Shown here: positions 44,277 through 52,362 of the stretch, piece after piece | Position numbering within the stretch: the stretch's first letter is position 1 | Layout of the letters: the number at the start of each line of letters is the position of its first letter | Origin: Oscillospiraceae bacterium | GTDB lineage: Bacteria > Bacillota > Clostridia > Oscillospirales > Ruminococcaceae | Assembly (NCBI GenBank): GCA_017465665.1 | Contig: JAFTVU010000002.1 | Coordinates: 62,001-126,000, forward strand | Reading direction: 5' to 3' | Length of the DNA stretch: 64,000 nucleotides | Program-made: the position numbers and the translations under genes | The notes under the pieces: generated by a model | The model's database searches: none | What the model saw: only the letters and a program-made list of their open reading frames with translations | What the model was told of the DNA's origin: nothing

Positions 44277-44747
44277 TTAATTTGTTCTAAACATATTCAT
44301 ATAAAAATCATAGGCTGTTGAACACTCTTCGATTTGTAGACCTGTTTCCTTAGTTAGATAATCAACGGCTGCTTCCTTGCTTCCGAATTGCTTCAATGTC
44401 GTCGTGACTTCTGCTATTTTGTTCAACGCATTATCAAAATCTGCAAAAGCGATACTTTTATCGCTTAATTGATATAATTTATATTTTAACATTTGCATTA
44501 AATTTGCATCTGCTATTCTTTGATAATCCTCATTATTGATCTTTTGACCTGCAAACAATTCATTTATTGTTATACACAATATATCACACAATGGTTCATA
44601 CAAAGATGCATCCGGCAAGCAGATGCCGTTTTCCCATTTAGAAACTGATTTATTGGTTGTATTCAACAATTCAGCAAGTTGGCTTTGCGTCATGTTTTTC
44701 CTTTTACGGCATTCTGCGATGAACTTTCCAATTTGAATTTGATCCAT
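44277..44747 (-). CDS. XRE-family helix-turn-helix regulator
   Basis: The 156-residue protein has an N-terminal HTH (IGKFIAECRKRKNMTQSQLAELLNTTNKSVSKWENG, given here as its span from about residue 7 to 41) typical of Cro/CI-like regulators. LPDASLYEPLCDILCITINELFAG is common in this subgroup. The C-terminal half is helical and unassigned. AAAGGAGTGG precedes the ATG. The gene and its flanks are clearly more AT-rich than neighbouring genes, with TTT, ATT and AAA codons favoured, suggesting recent acquisition. Target unknown. Confidence 0.82.
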   Translation of the reverse strand: MDQIQIGKFIAECRKRKNMTQSQLAELLNTTNKSVSKWENGICLPDASLYEPLCDILCITINELFAGQKINNEDYQRIADANLMQMLKYKLYQLSDKSIAFADFDNALNKIAEVTTTLKQFGSKEAAVDYLTKETGLQIEECSTAYDFYMNMFRTN

Positions 44748-44883
44748 AATACCACTCCTTTCGATACATAGTATATCATCATATAGTGGGCTTTTAAACC
44801 TATCAAAAGTAGAATTGTGAAATCTTGTTTTCTGTTAAAATTATTGTACCAAACAAATGAAAATCAATGCTGTAATCAAATGC

Positions 44884-44919
44884 AAAGCCACTTCTGACAT
44901 CAATATCAAAAGTGGCTTT
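44884..44919. terminator. Terminator of the exonuclease-HAD operon
   Basis: AAAGCCACTT (44884-44893) pairs with AAGTGGCTTT (44910-44919). The rest of the 200-bp AT-rich gap 44748-44950 shows no gene. Confidence 0.6.
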
Positions 44920-44950
44920 TCATACATCTATATTGCCGCCCGATATAAAA

Positions 44951-45655
44951 TCACATCAGACTGAGCACATACTCCACAGCCTCGTCAAGAGTACCCTGAG
45001 GCAGTGCGGAATGATCCGCATCCTGCGGATTTTCAAGGAACTCGGGTACTAAGAATACCTTGAGCCCTGCCTTTACAGCTGCCATATCATCCTGCACGCT
45101 GTTGCCGATCATCACACATTCCTCGGGCTTTACGCCGAGCTTTTCAGCTATCTCGGTGAAGTAACCGGGGAACGGTTTGCAGTATGTACAGTTATCGTAA
45201 TGAGTGACAAGATCGAAGTCATCGGGTGAAAGACCTACCCAGCTCAGGCGGGTGTTCATACCGTCTGACGGGAACAGGGGATTTGTTGCAAGAACTATCT
45301 TCAGTCCCTTTTCGCGGAGCTTGGTGATAAGCGGCTTGCGGTCCACCTGATATTTTACGATGCATTTTGCTCTGTTGAATTCATTGGTGTAGAATTCGTC
45401 ACACAGCTCCTTGGCATCGGGCAGTCCCTCGTTCATGGAGCGGAATACCTCCCAGAACAGCTCGGAATTGAGCCTTGAGCCATCGTTCTTTATCATTGCC
45501 TTTGTGCCTGCCCAAATTGAATCTACGGTGTGCTTGGGCTCGTAGCCGAGAGGCGCAAGCTTTTTGCACAGCTCCCCGAAATACACCTTGATAAAGTCAT
45601 CCTGCTGAAACGGAATAAGTGTTCCGTCCATATCAAACATTACTGTTGTTATCAT
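44951..45655 (-). CDS. HAD-superfamily hydrolase (phosphatase)
   Basis: The 234-residue protein has HAD motif I FDMDGTLIPF (nucleophile Asp), motif II IVLATNPLFP, motif III Lys in the CKPFPGYF segment and motif IV MIGNSVQDDM. It is a subclass I, phosphoglycolate phosphatase/YjjG-like enzyme, probably acting on a small sugar or nucleotide phosphate. Its start overlaps the exonuclease gene by 23 bases, with AAAGGA 8 bp upstream inside that gene. Confidence 0.85.
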   Translation of the reverse strand: MITTVMFDMDGTLIPFQQDDFIKVYFGELCKKLAPLGYEPKHTVDSIWAGTKAMIKNDGSRLNSELFWEVFRSMNEGLPDAKELCDEFYTNEFNRAKCIVKYQVDRKPLITKLREKGLKIVLATNPLFPSDGMNTRLSWVGLSPDDFDLVTHYDNCTYCKPFPGYFTEIAEKLGVKPEECVMIGNSVQDDMAAVKAGLKVFLVPEFLENPQDADHSALPQGTLDEAVEYVLSLM

Positions 45656-46574
45656 CCGTTTTCCTTTCAGATCTGCGTTTCGCGATTATCTCGCGCTGTT
45701 TTGCCAGTTTCTTTTCGTAGGATGCTATTGCGTCCTCGTCGGCACGGTATATCGTTCTTGCAGCGTTCCAGAGGGTAGCGCTTGCTTTCTTGCAGCTGAG
45801 CTTCACAAGGAACTTGCCGTGCTGCGTACACTCTGCTATCACTGATTTTCTGCCTCCGCCGAAGCTGAGCCATTCCTGTGATCTCATCACAGCCTGACAA
45901 TCAGGGCAGGGAATATCGCGTACTCTGGGATCGGCAAGCACCTGCTTGTATTCGGTGATGTTCTTAATGACATCACGGCGCAGAGGTATCCTTGCACCTG
46001 CGGACATGCAGGAATATTCTGCGAGTCCCTTCTGCATATCCAGCCTGCGGCATATCTCGTAGGTGAACCATGCATCGTTCATAGCGTCATGCGCCTGAAT
46101 ATCCATCGGTATCTGCAGACGCTCCACCGCGTCAGACAAAGCCCACTGAGTGCGCTCATTGTCTATCTGGTTTTTATAGATGAGCTGCAGATTGATATAA
46201 TCGCTGCCCCATGAGGGGTCAAAGCCGTGCAGCGCCATATTATCGGAGAGCATAGCCACATCGTCAAAGCCCCATGTGATGAAGCGGAAGTCATCTCCGC
46301 ACCATGCCTTGAAGCGCTCAAATGCGGCAGGGAATTTCTCACCCTTTGCAAGCTGAGCGTTGGTGATGCCTGTTATCTTCTCCACATGGCGGTTCATTTT
46401 ACGATAATACTTCGGTGCTATGTTTATCTTCATCCTGTCTATCAGGTTGAAGCTCTCGTCTGTTTTTACAGCGCCTATCTGGATTACCTCTCCGCGGAGT
46501 ATCACAGGCGACTGTACCACCTTTGAGCGGTCTACCGCCTGATTCCACTCCATATCGAGAATGATATAGTTCAT
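45633..46574 (-). CDS. DnaQ/KapD-like 3'-5' exonuclease domain protein
   Basis: The 313-residue protein carries a DEDD exonuclease domain: YIILDMEWNQ (Exo I, Asp and Glu), FRFITWGFDDVAMLSDN (Exo II) and DIQAHDAMNDAWFTYEI (Exo III, His and Asp), so it is the DEDDh type. The C-terminal third has a CPDCQAVMRSQEW zinc-like motif and a basic tail. This resembles Clostridium-class KapD-like proteins of uncertain role in RNA or DNA trimming. ATG 46574 follows AGGAA; the upstream extension lacks support. It overlaps the HAD gene downstream. Confidence 0.8.
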   Translation of the reverse strand: MNYIILDMEWNQAVDRSKVVQSPVILRGEVIQIGAVKTDESFNLIDRMKINIAPKYYRKMNRHVEKITGITNAQLAKGEKFPAAFERFKAWCGDDFRFITWGFDDVAMLSDNMALHGFDPSWGSDYINLQLIYKNQIDNERTQWALSDAVERLQIPMDIQAHDAMNDAWFTYEICRRLDMQKGLAEYSCMSAGARIPLRRDVIKNITEYKQVLADPRVRDIPCPDCQAVMRSQEWLSFGGGRKSVIAECTQHGKFLVKLSCKKASATLWNAARTIYRADEDAIASYEKKLAKQREIIAKRRSERKTDDNNSNV

Positions 46575-46596
46575 TGTATCACGTTCCTGATTCAGA

Positions 46597-48210
46597 TTAA
46601 AGCATGAGCTTACCGCCGACTGCTTCCTTGCGCCACTCAACGAAGTCATCGTAGGTGCCCATTCTGTCAAAGCAGCCTGTCTCGGTTATCTCGATTATAC
46701 GATTAGCAGCGGTCTGGAGTATCTCGTGGTCGTGGGAAGCAAACAGGATGTTGCCCTTGAACTCCGAAAGACCGTTGTTGACTGCAGTGATGCTTTCAAG
46801 ATCGAGGTGGTTTGTGGGACGGTCGAGTATGAGCACGTTGCTCTGGAAAAGCATCATACGTGAGAACATACAGCGCACTTTCTCGCCACCTGAAAGTACG
46901 TTTACAGGCTTGAAAACGTCGTCGCCGCTGAACAGCATACGTCCGAGGAAGCCGCGCAGGTAGCTTTCGGTCTCATCCTTGGAATACTGGCGCATCCAGT
47001 CAAGGATAGAGAGTTGGCAGTCGTTGAAGAATTCACTGTTATCGTTAGGGAAGTAGCTTACAGATGTTGTACTGCCCCACTTATAGAAGCCCTCGTCAGG
47101 CTCCATTTCACCCATGAGTATCTTGAACAGAGTAGTAACAGCGATCTCGTTGTTGCCTACAAATGCTATCTTGTCGTTCTTGCCGACGGTGAAGCTGACA
47201 TCATTAAGCACCTTTACACCGTCTACGGTCTTGGAAAGACCTGATACCTGCAGGATATCCTTACCTACCTCACGTTCCATATCGAAGCCGATGTAGGGAT
47301 ATTTTCTGCTGGATGCAGGCAGCTCCTCAACTGTCAGCTTATCGATGAGCTTTCTTCTGGAGGTCGCCTGCTTGGATTTTGATTTGTTTGCAGAGAATCG
47401 TGCGATGAAGTTCTGCAGTTCCTTGATCTTTTCTTCAGCACGCTTATTCTGCTGCTTTATCATACGCTGGATGAGCTGAGAGGATTCATACCAGAACTCA
47501 TAGTTACCAACGTACATCTTTATCTTGCCATAGTCAATATCAACTATATGGGTACATACATTGTTGAGGAAGTGACGGTCATGGGATACTACGATAACCG
47601 TACCGAAATACTCTGCAAGGAAATCCTCCAGCCATGAAACAGCGTCGATATCGAGGTGGTTTGTAGGCTCGTCCATGAGGATGATATCGGGATTTCCGAA
47701 CAGGCACTGTGCCAGCAGCACCTTTACCTTTTCGTTACCTGTAAGGCTCTCCATCTTCTGATAGAGTATCTCCTCGGGCAGACCTAAGCCCTGTATCAGC
47801 TTGGATGCGTCGGATTCAGCCTCCCAGCCGTTGAGCTCTGCAAACTCGCCCTCAAGAACAGCCGCTCTGTCGCCGTCTTCGTCAGAGAAATCCTCCTTGG
47901 CATACAGTGCGTCCTTTTCCTGGATAATATCATACAGGCGCTTGTTGCCCATGATGACGGTATCCTGTACGGTATATTCATCGTAAGCGTAGTGATCCTG
48001 CTTAAGCACGCTCATACGCAGCTCGTCAGGCATGGATACTGAGCCCTTTGTAGGCTCAAGCTCGCCGCAGAGCGCTCTCAGGAATGTGGATTTACCTGCG
48101 CCGTTTGCGCCGATAACGCCGTAGCAGTTGCCGGGAGTGAATTTCAGCTCAACGTCCTTGAACAGAAGCTGTCCGCCGAAGCTGATGCTTAAATTTGAAA
48201 CTGTAATCAA
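46597..48210 (-). CDS. ABC-F family ATPase (YkpA/YbiT-like) with degenerate second site
   Basis: The 537-residue protein has two ATPase domains joined by a charged linker, with no membrane part. ABC-F proteins act on the ribosome. Domain 1 is intact: GANGAGKS, a variant signature LTGNEKVKV and LMDEPTNHLD. Domain 2 has signature LSGGEKVR, but its Walker A reads GNNEIAVTT. The lysine seen as EIAKTT in related YkpA proteins is valine here, and the catalytic Glu of Walker B is Arg (LDRPTNHLD). Translation starts at TTG 48210, with AAAGGAG 7 bp upstream. It precedes the exonuclease gene. Confidence 0.9.
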   Translation of the reverse strand: MITVSNLSISFGGQLLFKDVELKFTPGNCYGVIGANGAGKSTFLRALCGELEPTKGSVSMPDELRMSVLKQDHYAYDEYTVQDTVIMGNKRLYDIIQEKDALYAKEDFSDEDGDRAAVLEGEFAELNGWEAESDASKLIQGLGLPEEILYQKMESLTGNEKVKVLLAQCLFGNPDIILMDEPTNHLDIDAVSWLEDFLAEYFGTVIVVSHDRHFLNNVCTHIVDIDYGKIKMYVGNYEFWYESSQLIQRMIKQQNKRAEEKIKELQNFIARFSANKSKSKQATSRRKLIDKLTVEELPASSRKYPYIGFDMEREVGKDILQVSGLSKTVDGVKVLNDVSFTVGKNDKIAFVGNNEIAVTTLFKILMGEMEPDEGFYKWGSTTSVSYFPNDNSEFFNDCQLSILDWMRQYSKDETESYLRGFLGRMLFSGDDVFKPVNVLSGGEKVRCMFSRMMLFQSNVLILDRPTNHLDLESITAVNNGLSEFKGNILFASHDHEILQTAANRIIEITETGCFDRMGTYDDFVEWRKEAVGGKLML

Positions 48211-48249
48211 ATCTATTCTCCTTTATTTTGTCTGTATTTTTTATTGTTT

Positions 48250-48270
48250 CGGGCGACCTGTGGCCGCCCG
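48250..48270. repeat. Short GC-rich palindromic repeat (REP-like)
   Basis: CGGGCGACC (48250-48258), a 3-base loop, and GGCCGCCCG (48262-48270) form a stem with one mismatch. It resembles the copy at 32376-32396. It lies between metY and the ABC-F gene. Confidence 0.55.
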
Positions 48271-48295
48271 TTCATGTTCAGCTGATATTATGCGA

Positions 48296-49561
48296 TCAGA
48301 TCTTAGCGAAAGCCTGCTCGATATCGGCAATGATATCGTCAACGTTCTCCAGACCAACAGAGAAACGGATAAGTCCGCCGTCAATGCCTGCTGCAACCAG
48401 CTGCTCATCGGTAAGCTGACGGTGTGTTGCGGATGCAGGGTGAAGTACACAGGTGCGGATATCAGCTACGTGTACCTCGTTGGAAGCCAGCTTCAGGCTG
48501 TCCATGAACTTAACTGCTGTGGAACGTCCGCCCTTGATGGAGAAAGAGATAACGCCGCTTGTTCCGAGGGGCATGTACTTCTTCGCAAGGGCATTCTGCT
48601 TGGAGGATGCGAGTGCGGGATATGTCACGAACTCTGCCTTGCCGCTCTTTTCGATGTACTCAGCAACCTTGATGGCATTCTCACAGTAGCGCTGCATACG
48701 TACAGCCAGTGTTTCGAGGCCAAGGTTGAGCAGGAAAGAGCTGTGAGCTGCAGGGTAGCAGCCGAAATCTCTCATAAGCTGCATTCTTGCCTTTACAATG
48801 TAGGGCGCGAATGCGTAATCTCTTGTGTAAACTGTGCCGTGGTAGCTGTCGTCAGGCTCGGTCATGCATGGGAACTTGCCGCTGGTCCAGTCAAACTTGC
48901 CGCTGTCAACGATAACGCCGCCTACCTGTACTGCGTGACCGTCCATGTACTTGGATGTGGAGTGGATAACGATATCAGCACCCCACTCGATAGGTCTGCA
49001 CAGGATAGGAGTAGCAAATGTATTGTCGATGATGAGGGGCACGCCGTGCTCATGAGCTACCTTAGCCCACATCTCGATATCAAGAACTGTGATAGCAGGG
49101 TTTGCGAGAGTTTCGCCGAAAACTGCCTTTGTGTTCTCCTTGAATGCAGCAGCAAGCTGTTCCTCGGTAGCGTCATGCTCTACAAAGATGCATTCGATGC
49201 CCATTCTCTTCAGGGTCACGGCAAACAGGTTGATAGTTCCGCCGTAGATGGAGGAGGATGCAATGAAGCTGTCGCCTGCCTGACAGATGTTCAGGATAGA
49301 GATAAGGGAAGCTGCCTGTCCGCTGGAGGTGCACATTGCAGCAACGCCGCCCTCAAGTGCTGCGATCTTCTTTTCAACGCAGTCTGTGGTGGGGTTTTCA
49401 AAGCGGGAGTAGATGAGGCTCTTTGTGGGATCATCAAAAACAGCCGCTACATCATCAGTGGAGTCGTATACATAGGTAGTGCTCTGGACGATGGGCATTA
49501 CTCTGGGCTCGCCGTTCTTGGGAGTATAGCCTTCATGCAGGCACTGGGTCTCGATCTTCAT
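48296..49561 (-). CDS. metY: O-acetylhomoserine sulfhydrylase
   Basis: PLP enzyme that makes homocysteine from O-acetylhomoserine and sulfide. The 421 residues fit the Cys/Met metabolism family: YSRFENPTTDCVEKKIAALE, ASSSIYGGTINLF, DNTFATPILCRPIEWGADIV and the PLP lysine Lys204 in HSTSKYMDGHA. The long, MetY-type length separates it from MetB and MetC. GAAAGGA precedes the ATG. It has its own promoter and ends before a palindromic repeat. Confidence 0.92.
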   Translation of the reverse strand: MKIETQCLHEGYTPKNGEPRVMPIVQSTTYVYDSTDDVAAVFDDPTKSLIYSRFENPTTDCVEKKIAALEGGVAAMCTSSGQAASLISILNICQAGDSFIASSSIYGGTINLFAVTLKRMGIECIFVEHDATEEQLAAAFKENTKAVFGETLANPAITVLDIEMWAKVAHEHGVPLIIDNTFATPILCRPIEWGADIVIHSTSKYMDGHAVQVGGVIVDSGKFDWTSGKFPCMTEPDDSYHGTVYTRDYAFAPYIVKARMQLMRDFGCYPAAHSSFLLNLGLETLAVRMQRYCENAIKVAEYIEKSGKAEFVTYPALASSKQNALAKKYMPLGTSGVISFSIKGGRSTAVKFMDSLKLASNEVHVADIRTCVLHPASATHRQLTDEQLVAAGIDGGLIRFSVGLENVDDIIADIEQAFAKI

Positions 49562-49620
49562 AATGTTTATTCCTTTCTTTTATCCGCTTTGCGGAGATGT
49601 TTTTTGTACATACATCCAAT

Positions 49621-49649
49621 AGTATACCATATATTTATAGTTTTTACAA
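49621..49649 (-). promoter_or_regulatory. Sigma-A promoter of metY
   Basis: On the minus strand, TTGTAA (49649-49644) and TATACT (49626-49621), 17-bp spacer. Confidence 0.7.
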
Positions 49650-49735
49650 GAGGGAATTTGCATCTTATGCGTCAATCACACATTTCAGCCATCGGAATAT
49701 TATGTAATACCGAAGCGTAAACAGGAGGTGATCAT

Positions 49736-49900
49736 ATGCGCAGACCAAACAAGCGCCGCGGCGGAGGTATATGCTGTCTGCTGGCGGTGGCGGCTTTTTT
49801 CGGGGCGGTGATGTGCATTTCGTTCTTTTCTGTCAAGTTCCTGCTGTGCGCTGTGGCGGTGATCTTTATCGTGCTGGGGATTTTCCTTATTAGGCTATGA
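49736..49900 (+). CDS. Small membrane protein upstream of spoVM
   Basis: A 54-residue protein with a basic N-terminus (MRRPNKRRGGG) and two adjacent hydrophobic segments (ICCLLAVAAFFGAVMCISFF and VKFLLCAVAVIFIVLGIFLI) that fit a hairpin in the membrane. ACAGGAGGTG lies just upstream of the ATG. It is 14 bp from spoVM and the two share a terminator. I do not know its function; the linkage suggests a sporulation or spore-envelope role. It is too short for many gene callers. Confidence 0.7.
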   Translation: MRRPNKRRGGGICCLLAVAAFFGAVMCISFFSVKFLLCAVAVIFIVLGIFLIRL

Positions 49901-49914
49901 AAGGGGAGTACATA

Positions 49915-50004
49915 ATGAAGATAGTCGTAGTTAAGAGCCCGAAGCTGTTCGCAGGTATTTTAAGGCTGATGTTCGGCATCAAGAAGCAGCCTGTGACGGA
50001 ATAA
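49915..50004 (+). CDS. spoVM: Stage V sporulation protein SpoVM
   Basis: A 29-residue amphipathic peptide, MKIVVVKSPKLFAGILRLMF followed by GIKKQPVTE. It has the length, basic face and Pro9 of Bacillus SpoVM, where Pro9 is needed to recognise the convex outer forespore membrane and anchor the spore coat protein SpoIVA. AAAGGGGAG precedes the ATG at a good distance. It follows a small membrane-protein gene and ends before a strong hairpin. The nearby spoIIIA cluster supports the call. Confidence 0.88.
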   Translation: MKIVVVKSPKLFAGILRLMFGIKKQPVTE

Positions 50005-50009
50005 TGCAA

Positions 50010-50034
50010 GCGGCTGACCTTTTGGGTCAGCCGC
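50010..50034. terminator. Bidirectional terminator
   Basis: GCGGCTGACC (50010-50019) pairs with GGTCAGCCGC (50025-50034), between convergent spoVM and ridA. Confidence 0.75.
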
Positions 50035-50044
50035 AGCTTTATAT

Positions 50045-50416
50045 TCAAATCTCAGCGATTATCTCAACTTCCACAAGTACGCCTTTGGGCAGATCCAGTC
50101 CGCCTACACAGCTTCGTGCAGGCTTTCCTGTGAAATATTCGGAATAAATTGCGTTGAACGCAGCAAAATCGTTTATATCATGCAGAAAGCAGGTAGTCTT
50201 TATCACGTTTTCGTAGGTAAGGCCTGCTTCGTTCAGCAGAGCTCCGATATTTTCGCACACCTGTCTTGTCTGGGCTTCAATGCCACCGTCTGCTATCTCT
50301 CCTGTTTCGGGGATGATAGCTATCTGGCCCGAAGCGAACATGAATCCGCCTGCGATCTTTGCCTGACTGTACGGACCTATCGCCGCGGGAGCTTTATCTG
50401 TGCTTATTGTTTTCAT
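50045..50416 (-). CDS. ridA: Reactive intermediate deaminase RidA
   Basis: The 123-residue protein hydrolyses enamine/imine intermediates released by PLP enzymes, notably 2-aminocrotonate from threonine dehydratase and 2-aminoacrylate. Family blocks are KAPAAIGPYSQAKIAGGFMFASGQ, VCENIGALLNEAGLTYENVI and ARSCVGGLDLPKGVLVEVE, with the conserved Arg. It lies 12 bp after ilvA in the same transcript, so the detoxifier is made with the enzyme that generates its substrate. Confidence 0.95.
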   Translation of the reverse strand: MKTISTDKAPAAIGPYSQAKIAGGFMFASGQIAIIPETGEIADGGIEAQTRQVCENIGALLNEAGLTYENVIKTTCFLHDINDFAAFNAIYSEYFTGKPARSCVGGLDLPKGVLVEVEIIAEI

Positions 50417-50428
50417 TAATATACCTCC

Positions 50429-51628
50429 TCAGGATGCAACTATCTTGAAGCCCTTATCGGTAAGAGCCTGCTTGATTTCGTTAAGGTGTTCGAAGTTTCT
50501 TGTTTCCAGCTGTATACGCAGGAAGCAGACGTTGATATCTGAATTAGCATCGGCGCGCTCGTGGTGCACCGCTGTAACATTGCCGCCGAGCTTTGCGATG
50601 ATAGTTGCGACTCCTGTGAGCTGCCCAGGCTTATCCACGAGCTGGATGGTGAGCAGACAGTTCCTGCCTGATTTCACCAGACCTCTGCGGATCACACGGG
50701 AGAGGATGGTAACATCGATATTTCCGCCCGAAACAAGGCAAACTACCTTTTTCCCCTTGACAGGCACCTTGTTGAACATCACAGCCGCCACGGATACGGC
50801 GCCTGCACCCTCCGCAATGAGCTTCTGCTGTTCGATCAGAGCAAGGATAGCACCTGATATCTCGTCTTCGGTAACGGTCACTATCTCATCAACGTATTCC
50901 TTTACCAGTTCAAACGTATTTGTGCCGGGTTCTTTCACGGCGATGCCGTCTGCAATGGTGGATACGGCTTCAAGACGCTGTATTTTGCCGTCTGCGATGG
51001 AGTTTGCCATGCTTGGCGCGCCTGCCGCCTGTACTCCGTAAACCTTTATTTTGGGGTTGAGCTGCTTGATGGCGTATGCAACTCCGCTGATAAGGCCGCC
51101 TCCGCCGATGGGTACTACCACTGCGTCCATATCGGGCAGCTGATCCAGCAGCTCCAGACCGATAGTGCCCTGACCTGCAATGACGTTTTCATCATCAAAC
51201 GGATGGATGAATGTGTAGCCCTTTTCGTCACGAAGCTCCAGCGCTTTTTTGTATGCGTCATCGTATACGCCCTCAACAAGGCAGACCTCTGCGCCGTAGG
51301 CTTTGGTTGCCTCAACCTTTGAGATGGGCGCGCCATCGGGCAGACAGATCAGTGATCTTATTCCTGCCTTGGTAGCGGCAAGAGCCACGCCCTGTGCGTG
51401 ATTTCCCGCAGAGCAGGCGATAACTCCCTTTGCTTTTTCCTCCTCGGACAGCTGGGATATCTTGTAGTATGCGCCTCTGACCTTGAAAGAGCCTGTCACC
51501 TGAAGATTTTCCGTTTTGAGATATACATCTGCATCGGGATTGATCTTGGGGGCCTTGATGAGGTCTGTTGTGCGGATGACTTCTTTGAGTGTGTGTGAAG
51601 CCTTGTAGATCTTGTCGAGTGTGAGCAT
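50429..51628 (-). CDS. ilvA: Threonine ammonia-lyase (threonine dehydratase)
   Basis: PLP enzyme that converts threonine to 2-oxobutyrate, the first step towards isoleucine. The 399 residues show the PLP lysine Lys49 in TGSFKVRGAYY, CSAGNHAQGVA, the glycine-rich VPIGGGGLISG and a C-terminal ACT-like regulatory domain (LTIQLVDKPGQLTGVATIIA). This length is shared by the TdcB-like form; the T-box leader argues for a biosynthetic role. AAAGGAGG lies upstream. ridA follows in the operon. Confidence 0.92.
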   Translation of the reverse strand: MLTLDKIYKASHTLKEVIRTTDLIKAPKINPDADVYLKTENLQVTGSFKVRGAYYKISQLSEEEKAKGVIACSAGNHAQGVALAATKAGIRSLICLPDGAPISKVEATKAYGAEVCLVEGVYDDAYKKALELRDEKGYTFIHPFDDENVIAGQGTIGLELLDQLPDMDAVVVPIGGGGLISGVAYAIKQLNPKIKVYGVQAAGAPSMANSIADGKIQRLEAVSTIADGIAVKEPGTNTFELVKEYVDEIVTVTEDEISGAILALIEQQKLIAEGAGAVSVAAVMFNKVPVKGKKVVCLVSGGNIDVTILSRVIRRGLVKSGRNCLLTIQLVDKPGQLTGVATIIAKLGGNVTAVHHERADANSDINVCFLRIQLETRNFEHLNEIKQALTDKGFKIVAS

Positions 51629-51670
51629 AAAAAAATCCTCCTTTTAATGTCGTGTGCAGAGGAGGGGTTC

Positions 51671-51930
51671 AAAAAAGCCCTCTTACCTTGAATGGAAAGA
51701 GGGCAATAATACACAAAACTCAGCCTCTGTACATCCAGCAATGCACTTCCCTGTAACGGTGGAAATCCGTACCCTCCTACTTTCACAGATGTGTTTCGGA
51801 AGATCTGCTACGGGTGGATCGTGTGTTCTGTCCTTACTGCCTCGCACCAGACGGCAGCTCTCTGAAAAGGGTGGTGGAACGCACGGCGGTATAACCGCAC
51901 CCATCAACGCATTTATCAAGTTTGGTCTAC
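51671..51930 (-). promoter_or_regulatory. T-box-type leader of ilvA-ridA with atypical antiterminator
   Basis: Reading the minus strand, the stem I distal segment contains TGGTGCGAGG, the same as in the leuA leader. A stem III segment ends CCACCGTTACAG (51751-51770). A terminator follows: GCCCTCTT (51704-51697) pairs with AAGAGGGC (51684-51677), then six T. The usual T-box GGTGGNACCGCG is not recognisable; a TGGA (51737-51734) is the only close TGGN. ATC just before the closing CACCC of stem I is a candidate isoleucine specifier. The 356-bp gap upstream of ilvA is this leader plus promoter. Confidence 0.75.
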
Positions 51931-51936
51931 GCTTTA

Positions 51937-51965
51937 ATTATACAACGCTTTAAAGTGATTGTCAA
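51937..51965 (-). promoter_or_regulatory. Sigma-A promoter of the ilvA leader
   Basis: On the minus strand, TTGACA (51965-51960) and TATAAT (51942-51937), 17-bp spacer. Confidence 0.85.
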
Positions 51966-51984
51966 TAGGTTGAGTGAAATTTTT

Positions 51985-52362
51985 TCAGATTATTTTCCAG
52001 AATGTCGGAATATGCATATCCCGGAACATTTCTATCTGCGCCTGTGCCCTGTCGCAGGAGGCGTATATCTCCTCGTTGTTATCCTCGGCAAAGGATTGTA
52101 TCTCGGCTATCGAGGAGGTTATCTCCACTGCATGTCCAAGATCGTTTATCAATATGCTGTAGTGCATCATATCATCCCAGATATGAGAAAGCTCCTTTGC
52201 TGCGGTAACGCAAAGCTCAGTTTCTCCTGCGGTGAATGCCTGCTCCACTATATCTACCTGCTCGCTCATGCGTGCTGTGATGTGTATCGTTGCAAGCACG
52301 GATGCGGTACAGCCTGCCGCCATCACCGAAAGTATGCCAATGCTCACGCCAAGTCTGTTCAT
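51985..52362 (-). CDS. DUF4363-like small membrane-anchored protein
   Basis: The 125-residue protein has an N-terminal signal-anchor (LGVSIGILSVMAAGCTASVL) and a helical outer domain (VDIVEQAFTAGETELCVTAAKELSHIWDD). The pattern resembles DUF4363 proteins, which in Clostridia sit beside yetF-family genes near sporulation loci. Its ATG overlaps the yetF stop (ATGA), so it is the last gene of the spoIIIA-yetF block. Function unknown. Confidence 0.7.
   Translation of the reverse strand: MNRLGVSIGILSVMAAGCTASVLATIHITARMSEQVDIVEQAFTAGETELCVTAAKELSHIWDDMMHYSILINDLGHAVEITSSIAEIQSFAEDNNEEIYASCDRAQAQIEMFRDMHIPTFWKII

Noticed and set aside
48128-49720. 530-residue frame antisense to metY
   Set aside because: Covers a clear PLP enzyme on the other strand; composition is that of a mirror frame.
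49650-49735. Sigma-E promoter for the spoVM pair
   Set aside because: GCATCTT and CACACATT resemble the two boxes but stand about 10 bp apart, so I did not call it.
51865-51881. Plus-strand AAAAGGGTGGTGGAACG, which looks like a T-box sequence
   Set aside because: Stem III, the terminator and the only downstream gene are on the minus strand, so this is the complement of the ilvA leader's stem I region.
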